Source: CAYXWM01 sp964468805
GTDB lineage: Bacteria; Bacillota; Clostridia; Lachnospirales; WRBF01
DNA length: 28,956 bases
NCBI GenBank assembly: GCA_964468805.1
Contig: CAYXWM010000037.1
Coordinates: forward strand, 1-28,956
Reading direction: 5' to 3'
This document shows, piece by piece, positions 1-7,017 of this stretch (position 1 is its first letter; each line of letters begins with the position of its first letter). The translations under genes and the position numbers were made by a program. The notes under the pieces are model-generated. The model ran no database searches. It was not told the DNA's origin and worked only from the letters and a program-made list of their open reading frames with translations.

Positions 1-45
1 CGGTTCATACCCGCAGTGTCGGCGGTTCAAATCCGTTCTCCGCTA
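1..45 (+). tRNA. tRNA with CAT anticodon (Met or Ile2), 3' part only
   Basis: The window opens inside the anticodon arm of a tRNA. The 3 bases CGG at 1-3 pair with CCG at 11-13 around a 7-base loop (4-10) whose centre, CAT at 6-8, is the anticodon. A 5-base variable region (16-20), a T arm (GGCGG 21-25, loop TTCAAAT 26-32, CCGTT 33-37, with two G-U pairs), the 3' acceptor strand CTCCGCT (38-44) and discriminator A45 follow. CCA is not encoded. A CAT anticodon fits elongator Met, initiator Met, or Ile2 with a modified C; the 5' half that would decide this lies outside the window. Confidence 0.85.
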
Positions 46-128
46 TTTTTTCTTTCATCGTTTTTTAAATCTATAAAGCGGCGTAGCCGTATCGGATATT
101 ATTCGTTAATATCCTTTTGCCATCGAAA

Positions 129-156
129 CTTCAAGGCTGTTGCTTTGAGGTTTTTT
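129..156 (+). terminator. Intrinsic terminator between tRNA and ispF
   Basis: CTTCAAGG at 129-136 pairs with CTTTGAGG at 143-150 (8 bp including G-U pairs) around a 6-base loop, followed by T6 and more T-rich sequence. It would end the tRNA transcript. A weaker AT-rich hairpin, GGATATT/AATATCC, lies just upstream at about 94-114. Confidence 0.6.
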
Positions 157-207
157 GTTTTATTTTATATTTTTTAAGCAAACAAATTTGCCGAACGGGT
201 GAATGTT

Positions 208-696
208 ATGGATTGCAATTTAAGAATAGGTTTAGGCTATGATACCCATAAGCTTGTTGAAGGCAGAAAATTAATACTGGGTGGCGTTGATATTCCCTTT
301 GAAAAGGGTTTGCTGGGGCATTCCGATGCGGATGTTTTGGTACATGCCGTCATGGATTCGTTACTGGGAGCCGCCGGCTTGGGAGACATAGGCAGGCATT
401 TTCCCGACACCGACACTCAATACAAAGGTATAGACAGTTTGATTTTACTGGAAAAGGTAGGTATGTTGTTATCCCAAAAGGGATTTCGACCGGTAAATCT
501 CGATACCGTTATAGTTGCACAAAAGCCTAAGCTTGCCGCATATATCAGTGTAATGGAAGAAAATATTGCAAAGGCACTTAAAATCAATCCGTCCCAAATA
601 AACGTCAAAGCAACTACCGAAGAAGGTCTGGGTTTTACCGGCCGGCAAGAGGGTATAAGTGCAAAGGCTGTTTGTTTGATAACGTTAGCCGCATAA
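208..696 (+). CDS. ispF: 2-C-methyl-D-erythritol 2,4-cyclodiphosphate synthase
   Basis: IspF converts CDP-ME-2-phosphate to MEcPP with release of CMP in the MEP pathway of isoprenoid synthesis; the family is a cytosolic homotrimer with a divalent metal. The sequence shows the N-terminal signature RIGLGYDTH, whose Asp and His are metal ligands, then GHSDADVLVHAVMD and GDIGRHFPDTD, and near the C-terminus KATTEEGLGFTGRQEGI. Length, about 162 residues, is normal. I chose ATG 208 because GGGTGA (197-202) sits 5 bases upstream. A GTG at 199 in the same frame lacks a good ribosome site. It is the first gene of a tight cluster, 9 bases before cysE. No ispD is visible beside it. Confidence 0.95.
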   Translation: MDCNLRIGLGYDTHKLVEGRKLILGGVDIPFEKGLLGHSDADVLVHAVMDSLLGAAGLGDIGRHFPDTDTQYKGIDSLILLEKVGMLLSQKGFRPVNLDTVIVAQKPKLAAYISVMEENIAKALKINPSQINVKATTEEGLGFTGRQEGISAKAVCLITLAA

Positions 697-705
697 GGAG
701 TTACC

Positions 706-1359
706 ATGGGATTAATAAGGCATATTAAAGAGCATACCCGTAACATCAAAAGACGGGACCCGTCCATTAAAAGCTCATTGGAAATAATATTATATCCCAG
801 CTTTTGGGCAGTAGGAACCCATAGAATTTGCCATTTTCTTTTCAGGCACAAAATATTCTTTTTGTCCCGCTTATTCTCCCAATGGTCACGATTTTTCACC
901 GGCATAGAAATCCATCCCGGAGCAAAAATCGGCAGGCGGGTTTTCATAGACCACGGCATGGGAGTGGTAATAGGCGAAACCGCCGAAATAGGTGACGATG
1001 TTTTGATATTTCAGGGAGTAACCTTAGGCGGAACCGGTAAAGATATAGGAAAGAGACATCCGACCATTGGTAACAACGTTATGATAGGCTCCGGGGCAAA
1101 AATATTGGGTCCCATTTTAATCGGAGACAATTCAAGGATAGGTTCAGGTTCCGTTGTTTTGCAAAGCGTACCGCAAAACTCTACGGTGGTTGGTATACCC
1201 GGCAGGGTAGTTGTCCGTAAATCCTTGGGCGAATCCCAAAGCGATATGCTGGATACCAGATTCCCCGATCCTATCAGTATGGAATTATGCAGACTGAGAG
1301 CTAATATAGAAGAATTGGAAAAACGCATTAAGCATATGGAGGGACAAAGCAGTGAGTGA
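706..1359 (+). CDS. cysE: Serine O-acetyltransferase
   Basis: CysE transfers acetyl from acetyl-CoA to L-serine, giving O-acetylserine, the direct precursor of cysteine. The N-terminal helical part (about residues 1-65) is followed by a left-handed beta-helix of hexapeptide repeats from about 66 to 165: IHPGAKIG, DHGMGVVIGETAEIG, GVTLGGTGKD, RHPTIGNNVMIGSGAKILG. The catalytic His of the DHG segment is present. At 217 residues it is of the shorter Gram-positive type. AAGGAG directly overlaps the ispF stop and sits 6 bases before ATG 706. The end overlaps cysS by 8 bases, so cysteine supply and cysteinyl-tRNA charging are translationally coupled. I see no T-box leader in the window; any such control would be upstream of ispF. 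Confidence 0.95.
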   Translation: MGLIRHIKEHTRNIKRRDPSIKSSLEIILYPSFWAVGTHRICHFLFRHKIFFLSRLFSQWSRFFTGIEIHPGAKIGRRVFIDHGMGVVIGETAEIGDDVLIFQGVTLGGTGKDIGKRHPTIGNNVMIGSGAKILGPILIGDNSRIGSGSVVLQSVPQNSTVVGIPGRVVVRKSLGESQSDMLDTRFPDPISMELCRLRANIEELEKRIKHMEGQSSE

Positions 1360-2761
1360 TATAGTATTGTTTAACTCGATGACAAGAAGAAAAGAAGCCT
1401 TCGAGCCTCAAACAGAAAAACAGGTAAAGATGTATGTATGCGGTCCCACGGTTTATAACTATATTCATATAGGAAACGCCAGACCGTTCGTAATTTTTGA
1501 CACCGTAAGACGTTATCTGGAATACAAGGGATACGACGTATGCTACGTGCAAAACATTACAGACGTTGACGACAAAATTATCAACAAATCCAACGAAGAA
1601 AACACCACCATGAAAGAGGTGGCGGACCGATATATTAAAGAGCTGGAGGTAGACGTAAAAGGGCTTAATATCAAAACTCCCACGCATACTCCCAGAGTTA
1701 CCGAAGAAATCGAAAGCATTATAAAAATGATCAACCAACTCCTTGAAAAAGGTTTTGCCTACGAGAAAAACGGCACGGTTTATTTCGATACTCAAGCCTT
1801 TAGCGAATACGGTAAACTGTCCCATAAAAACTTGGATGAGTTTGAATTCGGTGCAAGGGTAGCCGTTGACGCTGATAAAAAGGCTCCCACAGACTTTGTT
1901 CTCTGGAAGCCCAATAAACCCAACGAACCCAAATGGGACTCTCCCTGGGGCGGCGGAAGACCGGGATGGCATATTGAATGTTCCGCCATGGCTCAAAAAT
2001 ATCTGGGCGACAGCATAGACATTCATGCCGGCGGAGAAGATTTAATCTTCCCTCACCATGAAAACGAAATCGCACAAAGTGAAGCTGTAACAGGCAAACC
2101 TTTTGCCAAATATTGGATGCATAATGCCTTCTTAAACGTAGACAACAAAAAGATGTCCAAATCCTTGGGTAACTTTTTTACCTTGCGTGAAATTGCGGAA
2201 AAATATCCTTATGACGTAATTCGTTTCTTTATTATTTCCGGGCATTATCGCAGTCCCATAAATTTTAGTGACGAGTTGTTGCAAGCGGCTGAAAATTCCT
2301 TGAACCGTATTAAAAATTGTGTGAAAAATTTGAAATACAGCATTTCAACTTTGCAAGGTGAACTTTCCGGCAAGGAAAAAGAATTGTTGCCCCAAATAGA
2401 CGGCTATCAACAAGATTTTGAAAAAGCCATGAATGACGATTTCAATACTGCTGATGCAATTACAGCAATTTTTGAATTGGTTAAGTTCGCCAATATTCAT
2501 GTTGACGAAGACGCAAGCAAGGTTTTTGCACAAGCCGTATACGATAAGATTATCCTCTTAAGCAACATACTGGGCATGGAATTTGACCAACAAGAACAGG
2601 TTACGGACGAAGACAAAATCAACGCTCTGATACAAAAACGTACCGAAGCCAAAAAGAACAAAGATTATGCTACCGCAGACGCTATTCGTGCCGAACTTAA
2701 CAGTATGAATATAGTTATAGAGGATACACCATCGGGGGTACGCTGGTTTGTTAAATCTTGA
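1352..2761 (+). CDS. cysS: Cysteinyl-tRNA synthetase
   Basis: Class I aminoacyl-tRNA synthetase that charges tRNA-Cys. The HIGH motif appears as HIGN (residues 39-42) in the segment GPTVYNYIHIGNAR, and KMSKS is at 267-271. The likely zinc ligands, C30, C210, H235 and E239, are all present, the latter in GWHIECSAM and HHENEIAQSE. The C-terminal helical tRNA-binding part ends at 469 residues, normal for the family. Translation begins at GTG 1352, 7 bases after GGAGGGA (1338-1344) and inside the end of cysE. The 3' end overlaps mrnC by 14 bases. Confidence 0.97.
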   Translation: MSDIVLFNSMTRRKEAFEPQTEKQVKMYVCGPTVYNYIHIGNARPFVIFDTVRRYLEYKGYDVCYVQNITDVDDKIINKSNEENTTMKEVADRYIKELEVDVKGLNIKTPTHTPRVTEEIESIIKMINQLLEKGFAYEKNGTVYFDTQAFSEYGKLSHKNLDEFEFGARVAVDADKKAPTDFVLWKPNKPNEPKWDSPWGGGRPGWHIECSAMAQKYLGDSIDIHAGGEDLIFPHHENEIAQSEAVTGKPFAKYWMHNAFLNVDNKKMSKSLGNFFTLREIAEKYPYDVIRFFIISGHYRSPINFSDELLQAAENSLNRIKNCVKNLKYSISTLQGELSGKEKELLPQIDGYQQDFEKAMNDDFNTADAITAIFELVKFANIHVDEDASKVFAQAVYDKIILLSNILGMEFDQQEQVTDEDKINALIQKRTEAKKNKDYATADAIRAELNSMNIVIEDTPSGVRWFVKS

Positions 2762-3158
2762 TTTCGGTGTATTTCTGAGTTCCTTGGATACCAAGGAAAA
2801 ATCGGCATTGGGTCTGGCGTTTCTGGGCGATGCGGTTTTTGAGTTGCTTACCAGAAGTTACATCATGTCTAATACTACCGCCTCTGTGGACACCCTCAGT
2901 AAGAAAACTCGGGAAATAGTCAATGCCCGTTCACAGTCAAAAATGTATCATCAGCTTCTGGAGAGTCTTAGTGAGGAAGAACTTGCTGTTCTCAAACGAG
3001 GTCGTAACACCAAAACCGGTACCACAGCTAAAAATGCTTCCGTTTCGGATTATCGCCATGCCACAGGTGTTGAAGCCCTGTTCGGATATTTATTTATGAA
3101 AGGCGAAGTTCAACGCCTTACTCAATTGTTCGAAATTTGCGTAAGTATGGAGGTTTAG
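2748..3158 (+). CDS. mrnC: Mini-ribonuclease 3
   Basis: Mini-III is a dimeric RNase III-type nuclease that lacks a double-stranded RNA-binding domain; in Bacillus it matures 23S rRNA ends. The catalytic-domain signature LAFLGDAVFELLTR (D28) and the family block RGRNTKTGTTAKNAS..YRHATGVEALFGYLF are both present, and the 136-residue length is typical. It starts at TTG 2748, with GGGGGT about 9 bases upstream, inside the end of cysS. The cysS-mrnC adjacency is common in Firmicutes and supports the assignment. It is the last gene of the ispF-cysE-cysS-mrnC run. Confidence 0.93.
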   Translation: MLNLDFGVFLSSLDTKEKSALGLAFLGDAVFELLTRSYIMSNTTASVDTLSKKTREIVNARSQSKMYHQLLESLSEEELAVLKRGRNTKTGTTAKNASVSDYRHATGVEALFGYLFMKGEVQRLTQLFEICVSMEV

Positions 3159-3171
3159 TCTTAATATACTA

Positions 3172-3263
3172 ATTCCAAATAAGACGAAGGACAAAAATAA
3201 TCGTTTTTTCCTTGAACCGTTGGAAAAAAATCTATTATTTTTGTCCTCTGTTTTAAATGGAAT
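3172..3263. repeat. Long imperfect palindrome (MITE-like or REP-like)
   Basis: The core arms 3189-3211 and 3222-3246 are nearly perfect complements, starting GGACAAAAATAAT on the left and ending ATTATTTTTGTCC on the right, with a 10-base spacer. Pairing continues outward with about 16 of 21 matches to ATTCC (3172-3176) and GGAAT (3259-3263). The right arm (3241-3270) has a 26-of-30 relative at 18885-18914. There is no ORF inside and I see no clear target-site duplication. It sits between the mrnC stop and its terminator hairpin. Confidence 0.6.
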
Positions 3264-3290
3264 CATTATAAAACTAAACTGCTGTAAAAT

Positions 3291-3330
3291 AAGCCTTTGA
3301 GGACCGGTTCCTCAAAGGCTTTAAAATATT
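3291..3330 (+). terminator. Terminator-like hairpin after the ispF-mrnC cluster
   Basis: AAGCCTTTGAGGA (3291-3303) pairs perfectly over 13 bp with 3309-3321 around the loop CCGGT. It is followed by TTAAAATATTTT, which is T-rich but not an uninterrupted T tract. It is the best candidate for ending the upstream operon. Confidence 0.6.
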
Positions 3331-3556
3331 TTAACGTATCCAAAGTCTTTTGCCACAGTTGACAAAGCAACCGGTATTCAAGTAAAATGCTATAATATCA
3401 CAAAATACCGCAAAAAGAACAAGAGCAACAGCAAATATACAGTAAAGTCATTATACTTTCAATCGTACGTTTTTTATAAGTGCACACGCTTCGATTACAA
3501 AATTAGAATAACGATTCATTGTGAAGTATAATTACTATAAAACTCAGGAGGAAACA
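3331..3556 (+). other. Intergenic region upstream of trmB
   Basis: No convincing gene. TTGACA at 3359-3364 and TATAAT at 3391-3396 are each good promoter elements but are 26 bases apart, so they probably do not form one promoter. The stretch is AT-rich and otherwise without clear structure. AGGAGG at 3546-3551 is the trmB ribosome site. Confidence 0.4.
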
Positions 3557-4204
3557 ATGCGTGCAAGAAGGAAACCCTGGACAGAGAAAGAACTGACAAC
3601 CAACCCTCTGTTTATTCATAACCCTACAGAATACAAAGGACGCTGGAAAGAGTATTTCGGCAACGATAACCCCATTCATTTGGAAGTGGGCTGCGGTAAA
3701 GGCCGTTTTATAACTACTCTGGCGGCTCAAAACCCCAATATTAATTATCTTGCCTTGGAAAGAGAAAAGCAGGTTATAGTTATGGCGGCAAGAACTGCCC
3801 GTGAAATAAAATGCTCCTTGGGATTTATAAACGCCGACGTAACCAACCTTTCAGACATATTTGACGAAAACGAAATACAAAGACTTTATATTAATTTTTG
3901 CGACCCGTGGCCAAACAGAAAAAAATGGGCAAAACGCCGCTTGACCTATAGAGGTTTCTTGGAAAAGTATGCTTTTATTTTGGAGAAATGCGGAGAAATA
4001 CGCTTTAAAACAGATAATCTTGAGCTGTTCGAGTTTAGTTTGGAAGAGTTTAAAGAGAAGAATTGGGGACTGAAAGACGTGTCCTATGACCTGCATAACA
4101 GCGGTGTAGTGGGCAACATCATGACAGAATATGAGGAAAGATTTTCGGGAATGGGTATGCCAATATATGCGTGTACAGCATATATTGATACTAACGAAGA
4201 TTAA
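3557..4204 (+). CDS. trmB: tRNA (guanine-N7-)-methyltransferase
   Basis: TrmB methylates N7 of G46 in the variable loop of tRNA using S-adenosylmethionine. The Rossmann motif I is EVGCGKGRF (about residues 43-51). The substrate-binding segment INFCDPWPNRKKWAKRRLT, the family-specific FKTDN and the C-terminal TEYEERFSGMGMPIY are all present. From ATG 3557 the protein has 215 residues, as expected. This start has AGGAGG 5 bases upstream and begins MRARRKPW, a usual TrmB N-terminus; an in-frame extension to 3521 has no such support. It looks monocistronic or joined only to the small gene downstream. Confidence 0.95.
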   Translation: MRARRKPWTEKELTTNPLFIHNPTEYKGRWKEYFGNDNPIHLEVGCGKGRFITTLAAQNPNINYLALEREKQVIVMAARTAREIKCSLGFINADVTNLSDIFDENEIQRLYINFCDPWPNRKKWAKRRLTYRGFLEKYAFILEKCGEIRFKTDNLELFEFSLEEFKEKNWGLKDVSYDLHNSGVVGNIMTEYEERFSGMGMPIYACTAYIDTNED

Positions 4205-4288
4205 TTAAAATTCGGTAAAAGGTTTGATTATTCAAAAATATTTAGTTAATTTGTACCTTATGGCAGTAATCCGAGGGTGTGGATTAAA

Positions 4289-4459
4289 ATGAGTAGGTTT
4301 AGACATAAACTCTTGCAAAGCCTGTACAGACCTCGCAAGAGCAAGATTTTAACCGCTGATACTTTTAACAGCCTTTTAGAGGTGGAAAAAGCACTGGAAA
4401 AGGCTATAAACAGAGGTAAGGATACACTGAAGTATTTCAATGATTACAGACATAAATAA
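4289..4459 (+). CDS. Small basic protein, unknown
   Basis: An ORF of 56 codons starts at ATG 4289, with GAGGGTG 9 bases upstream; GTG 4277 would add four residues. The product is rich in Lys and Arg and has an amphipathic helix-like C-terminal half, with no Cys, membrane segment or motif I recognise. It lies 84 bases after trmB on the same strand. An antisense ORF of similar size overlaps it, so codon use alone is not decisive. I do not know its function, and it could be a chance ORF. Confidence 0.45.
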   Translation: MSRFRHKLLQSLYRPRKSKILTADTFNSLLEVEKALEKAINRGKDTLKYFNDYRHK

Positions 4460-4564
4460 TAATGTCATAATATAAGCCGCCGGTGCATTTGCGAAGTTTT
4501 TCCGCGTACCATGAGCGAACGAACATGTAGTGCAATATATTTTCTATACATCTGTCAGGAAATA

Positions 4565-4612
4565 GAATAACGCCGAAGTATGCCATAAAATAAGGCTTAC
4601 CCGGCGTTATTC
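4565..4612. repeat. Strong hairpin between convergent genes
   Basis: GAATAACGCCG (4565-4575) pairs perfectly with CGGCGTTATTC (4602-4612). Inside, GTATGCC and GGCTTAC extend the stem around a 9-base AT loop. There is no T tract on either side, so it is not a standard intrinsic terminator. It may still protect or end the converging trmB-side and CPBP-side transcripts. Confidence 0.5.
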
Positions 4613-4655
4613 GATGAACTGCATTCATAACGAGGATTAGTATCGAATACACAAC

Positions 4656-5570
4656 TTAAATATTCAAACTTATAAAATATGCAATCACCACAGCCCATAA
4701 ACTTAAAGAGAATATGGGCTGTTTTGTTTCCGGTTGGCTTAAAAATTCGTTAGTTTCGAAGTTGTTACATTCACGCTTCCTTTTGTTGTAAATCTTAAGA
4801 AGTTGAATAAGTATACCGGTTATAGCCACGGAGCCAATAATTAAAAGGGCGATATTAAGAAATGGTTCAGGTACTGCTTCGGTGGGATTGGAAGCCTCAG
4901 TAGCCAAAGGTAAGTTAACCTCAAACAGCAGTAATTGGGACAGATTGATTATAAAATGACCCACTATGGTATAAATAATATTACCGGTAATCCTTACTAT
5001 TGCCGCAAATATTGCACCCAAAAGAAAGGCATAGACGAATTTTTGAGGGTTGGGATGCATAAACCCGAAGAATAATCCGTTAATTATGATTGCATGTTTG
5101 AAAGACAAGGCTCTGTGTTCGCTAAGTATCATACCTCTCATGATGATTTCTTCAAATACAGCCGGAATAACAGCAATTCCCAGTACCTTTGCCCAAAAAG
5201 GGATGACATTTACCTGTTCAAACATTGCTCCGGTAGTATTGGGAAAAAACGCCGAAGACAGCATGGAAACCATCATCATAAAAGGTTGAATAAAAATACA
5301 TATAAGAATAACCAGCAACAAATTAATCAGATTAAATCCTTTGACCGGGATAAAACACCTATATGACTGTACTGTCAAAAACTTAAAAATTAGGATGGGG
5401 ATTAACAAAATTAAGCCTTGACCTAAAGTCAGCGAAAGTATAAGCTGCCCCACCGCATCCATTCGAAATGACAAAAGGTTAAATATTAGCGAACGGATAA
5501 TAGATGACCCCAAGGGCATATACAGCAATAGGCAGGCCACAAAATAGTTACCGCGTTTATAGGTGCTCAT
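4656..5570 (-). CDS. CPBP family intramembrane metalloprotease
   Basis: A multi-spanning membrane protein of 304 residues with the CPBP (Abi) glutamic protease-type signature. Motif 1 is EEIIMR (E140, E141, R145), motif 2 is FGFMH (F168 to H172), and motif 3 is H205xxxN209 in VGHFIINL. About eight hydrophobic segments are visible. In other bacteria such proteins process peptides or prenylated substrates; the substrate here is unknown. The start ATG overlaps the AI-2E permease stop in a 4-base ATGA, so the two are co-translated. A charged, non-membrane segment precedes the last hydrophobic stretch. Confidence 0.88.
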   Translation of the reverse strand: MSTYKRGNYFVACLLLYMPLGSSIIRSLIFNLLSFRMDAVGQLILSLTLGQGLILLIPILIFKFLTVQSYRCFIPVKGFNLINLLLVILICIFIQPFMMMVSMLSSAFFPNTTGAMFEQVNVIPFWAKVLGIAVIPAVFEEIIMRGMILSEHRALSFKHAIIINGLFFGFMHPNPQKFVYAFLLGAIFAAIVRITGNIIYTIVGHFIINLSQLLLFEVNLPLATEASNPTEAVPEPFLNIALLIIGSVAITGILIQLLKIYNKRKRECNNFETNEFLSQPETKQPIFSLSLWAVVIAYFISLNI

Positions 5571-6826
5571 TTCAGTTCACCTTCAATTAATTTTTTCTCG
5601 TATTTACGATTGAAAATCTCGCTGATTATGTTTTTAACTGCGGCAAATATGGGGACGCCGAAAAACATTCCCAAAACTCCGAATAAAGCACCGCCTACAA
5701 CTATTGCAAAAATAACGCCCATGGGTTTCAAGCCGGTACAGTCGCCCAAAATTTTGGGTCCCAAAAACAATCCGTCGAATTGCTGCAACGCCAAAACAGC
5801 CAGAGCCGCCCAAACAGTTTGCAAATTTCCTGGGTTGTTTAAGAATACTATTACTATAACCGGAATAGCACCGATAAATGGCCCGAAATAGGGTATCATG
5901 TTGGTTACGCCCACAACTACGCTTAATAAAGCAGGATAGGGCAGTTTTAAAAGCAGGCAAATTATAAAAAACATTATTCCTATTATGGTTGAATCTATGA
6001 TTTTTCCGATAAGAAAACTTTCAAAAATTTTGTTGGTATTCTTAGCTGTTTCCAAAATTACTTGGGCTTTGTCTTTTCTGAACGTTACATAGATTACCTT
6101 TTTGGAAACGCTCACAAGGGTTTCTTTTTCCAAAAGACCGTAGAAAGCGATTACCAGCCCGATAATAAATTGTATTGTAGAATTGACAAAGGCAAGAGTT
6201 CCCAAATATAATTTACTTAACATACCCGGCAATTCATTTATCAGGTTTTGGAAGGGCTCAACAGCAAAGTTGATTATATCTTCCGGTGAGTACTTTTGAG
6301 AGAAGGCTTGGTTAATCATTTTTGTTAAAACTTCAACCGGGCTGTCATTGCCCCATTGGGTTTCGTACATATACTTAAAATCGTCCAATTGTTTGGGAAC
6401 GGTCATAGCCATGCGATTGAAGCTGTTGTAAATTTCCGGGAAAAGGTAAGCCACTATCCAAACTATGCAACCTATTAAAATTAAATAGGTGGTTACCAAA
6501 GAAATTATCCTGGATAATTTCGCACGTTTTTTAAAAAACACAGACCTTTTCAAAATATGCTCTTCAAAATTTCTCATAGGCGTATTTAACAAATACCCTA
6601 TGAATAAGGCATAAATAAAGGGTGACAATACGGTTGTTATAAAACTCCAAACATTTTTTATACTTGTAAGTAACACACTAAAGTTGTTTAGGATATACTC
6701 AAAGGATACCACAGCCAAAACTGTTATCAAAATATAGATGCTGATTTCCAAATATTTTTTGTTTATGGGTAGCTTTTTAATGGAATTCACCACTTTCAGG
6801 TTTATACAAATCCCGTTGCAAACCAT
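5567..6826 (-). CDS. AI-2E family transporter (PerM/UPF0118)
   Basis: A polytopic membrane protein of about 420 residues. It carries the family-typical GVTNMIPYFGPFIGAIPV segment and the C-terminal VVGGALFGVLGMFFGVPIFAAVK. The N-terminal pair of helices is followed by a long soluble loop (about residues 110-200). The family name reflects E. coli TqsA; many members export other solutes, so the substrate is open. The start is uncertain. ATG 6826 and TTG 6835 lie in or beside the left arm of a large inverted repeat (6821-6879). GTG 6790 would give MNSIKKLPINKKY, a good positively charged N-terminus, but without a clear ribosome site. It leads the CPBP protease gene. Confidence 0.88.
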   Translation of the reverse strand: MVCNGICINLKVVNSIKKLPINKKYLEISIYILITVLAVVSFEYILNNFSVLLTSIKNVWSFITTVLSPFIYALFIGYLLNTPMRNFEEHILKRSVFFKKRAKLSRIISLVTTYLILIGCIVWIVAYLFPEIYNSFNRMAMTVPKQLDDFKYMYETQWGNDSPVEVLTKMINQAFSQKYSPEDIINFAVEPFQNLINELPGMLSKLYLGTLAFVNSTIQFIIGLVIAFYGLLEKETLVSVSKKVIYVTFRKDKAQVILETAKNTNKIFESFLIGKIIDSTIIGIMFFIICLLLKLPYPALLSVVVGVTNMIPYFGPFIGAIPVIVIVFLNNPGNLQTVWAALAVLALQQFDGLFLGPKILGDCTGLKPMGVIFAIVVGGALFGVLGMFFGVPIFAAVKNIISEIFNRKYEKKLIEGELK

Positions 6827-6879
6827 TGCAAACAAATTCCAAAATGCATAATATATTTTGAAATTTGTTTACAATGGTT
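6821..6879. repeat. 25-bp-arm inverted repeat at the AI-2E transporter start
   Basis: Arms 6821-6845 and 6855-6879 match at 23 of 25 positions when one is reverse-complemented; both differences would be G-U pairs in one strand of RNA. The spacer is 9 bases. The repeat covers the candidate start codon at 6826. It could be a regulator site, an RNA hairpin that masks initiation, or part of a dispersed palindrome. Confidence 0.7.
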
Positions 6880-6888
6880 CCGGAATGG

Positions 6889-6940
6889 TATAGCGGTTTA
6901 AACCGGATTGCTTTAGTTTTCTTAAAGTTAAACCACTATA
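6889..6940. repeat. 13-bp inverted repeat in the divergent promoter region
   Basis: TATAGCGGTTTAA (6889-6901) and TTAAACCACTATA (6928-6940) pair with one G-T difference across a 26-base spacer. The right arm runs into a -10-like TATAAT (6938-6943) upstream of the cation transporter. It is a candidate operator shared by the divergent transcripts. Confidence 0.4.
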
Positions 6941-7017
6941 ATTTTATCGTTACCGGATAATTACGGCGAACTGCCGCATACAAAACATATTAACAAGGTC
7001 TACCGAAAGGAGTAATT

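Noticed and set aside
46..207. T-box leader for the cysE-cysS cluster
   Set aside because: No specifier-loop or antiterminator (TGGNACCGCG) sequence is seen; the region holds only the tRNA-side terminator.
417..959. Minus-strand ORF opposite ispF and cysE
   Set aside because: It is antisense to two conserved genes; the reading is a codon-bias shadow.
1328..2026. Long minus-strand ORF (232 codons) opposite cysS
   Set aside because: It lies wholly antisense to a clear synthetase gene, has no ribosome site, and its translation has no recognisable family.
3359..3396. trmB promoter from TTGACA and TATAAT
   Set aside because: Spacing is 26 bases, too long for one vegetative promoter.
4437..4652. 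Minus-strand ORF of 71 codons between trmB side and the CPBP gene
   Set aside because: It spans the strong hairpin at 4565-4612, overlaps the plus-strand small gene and has no good ribosome site.
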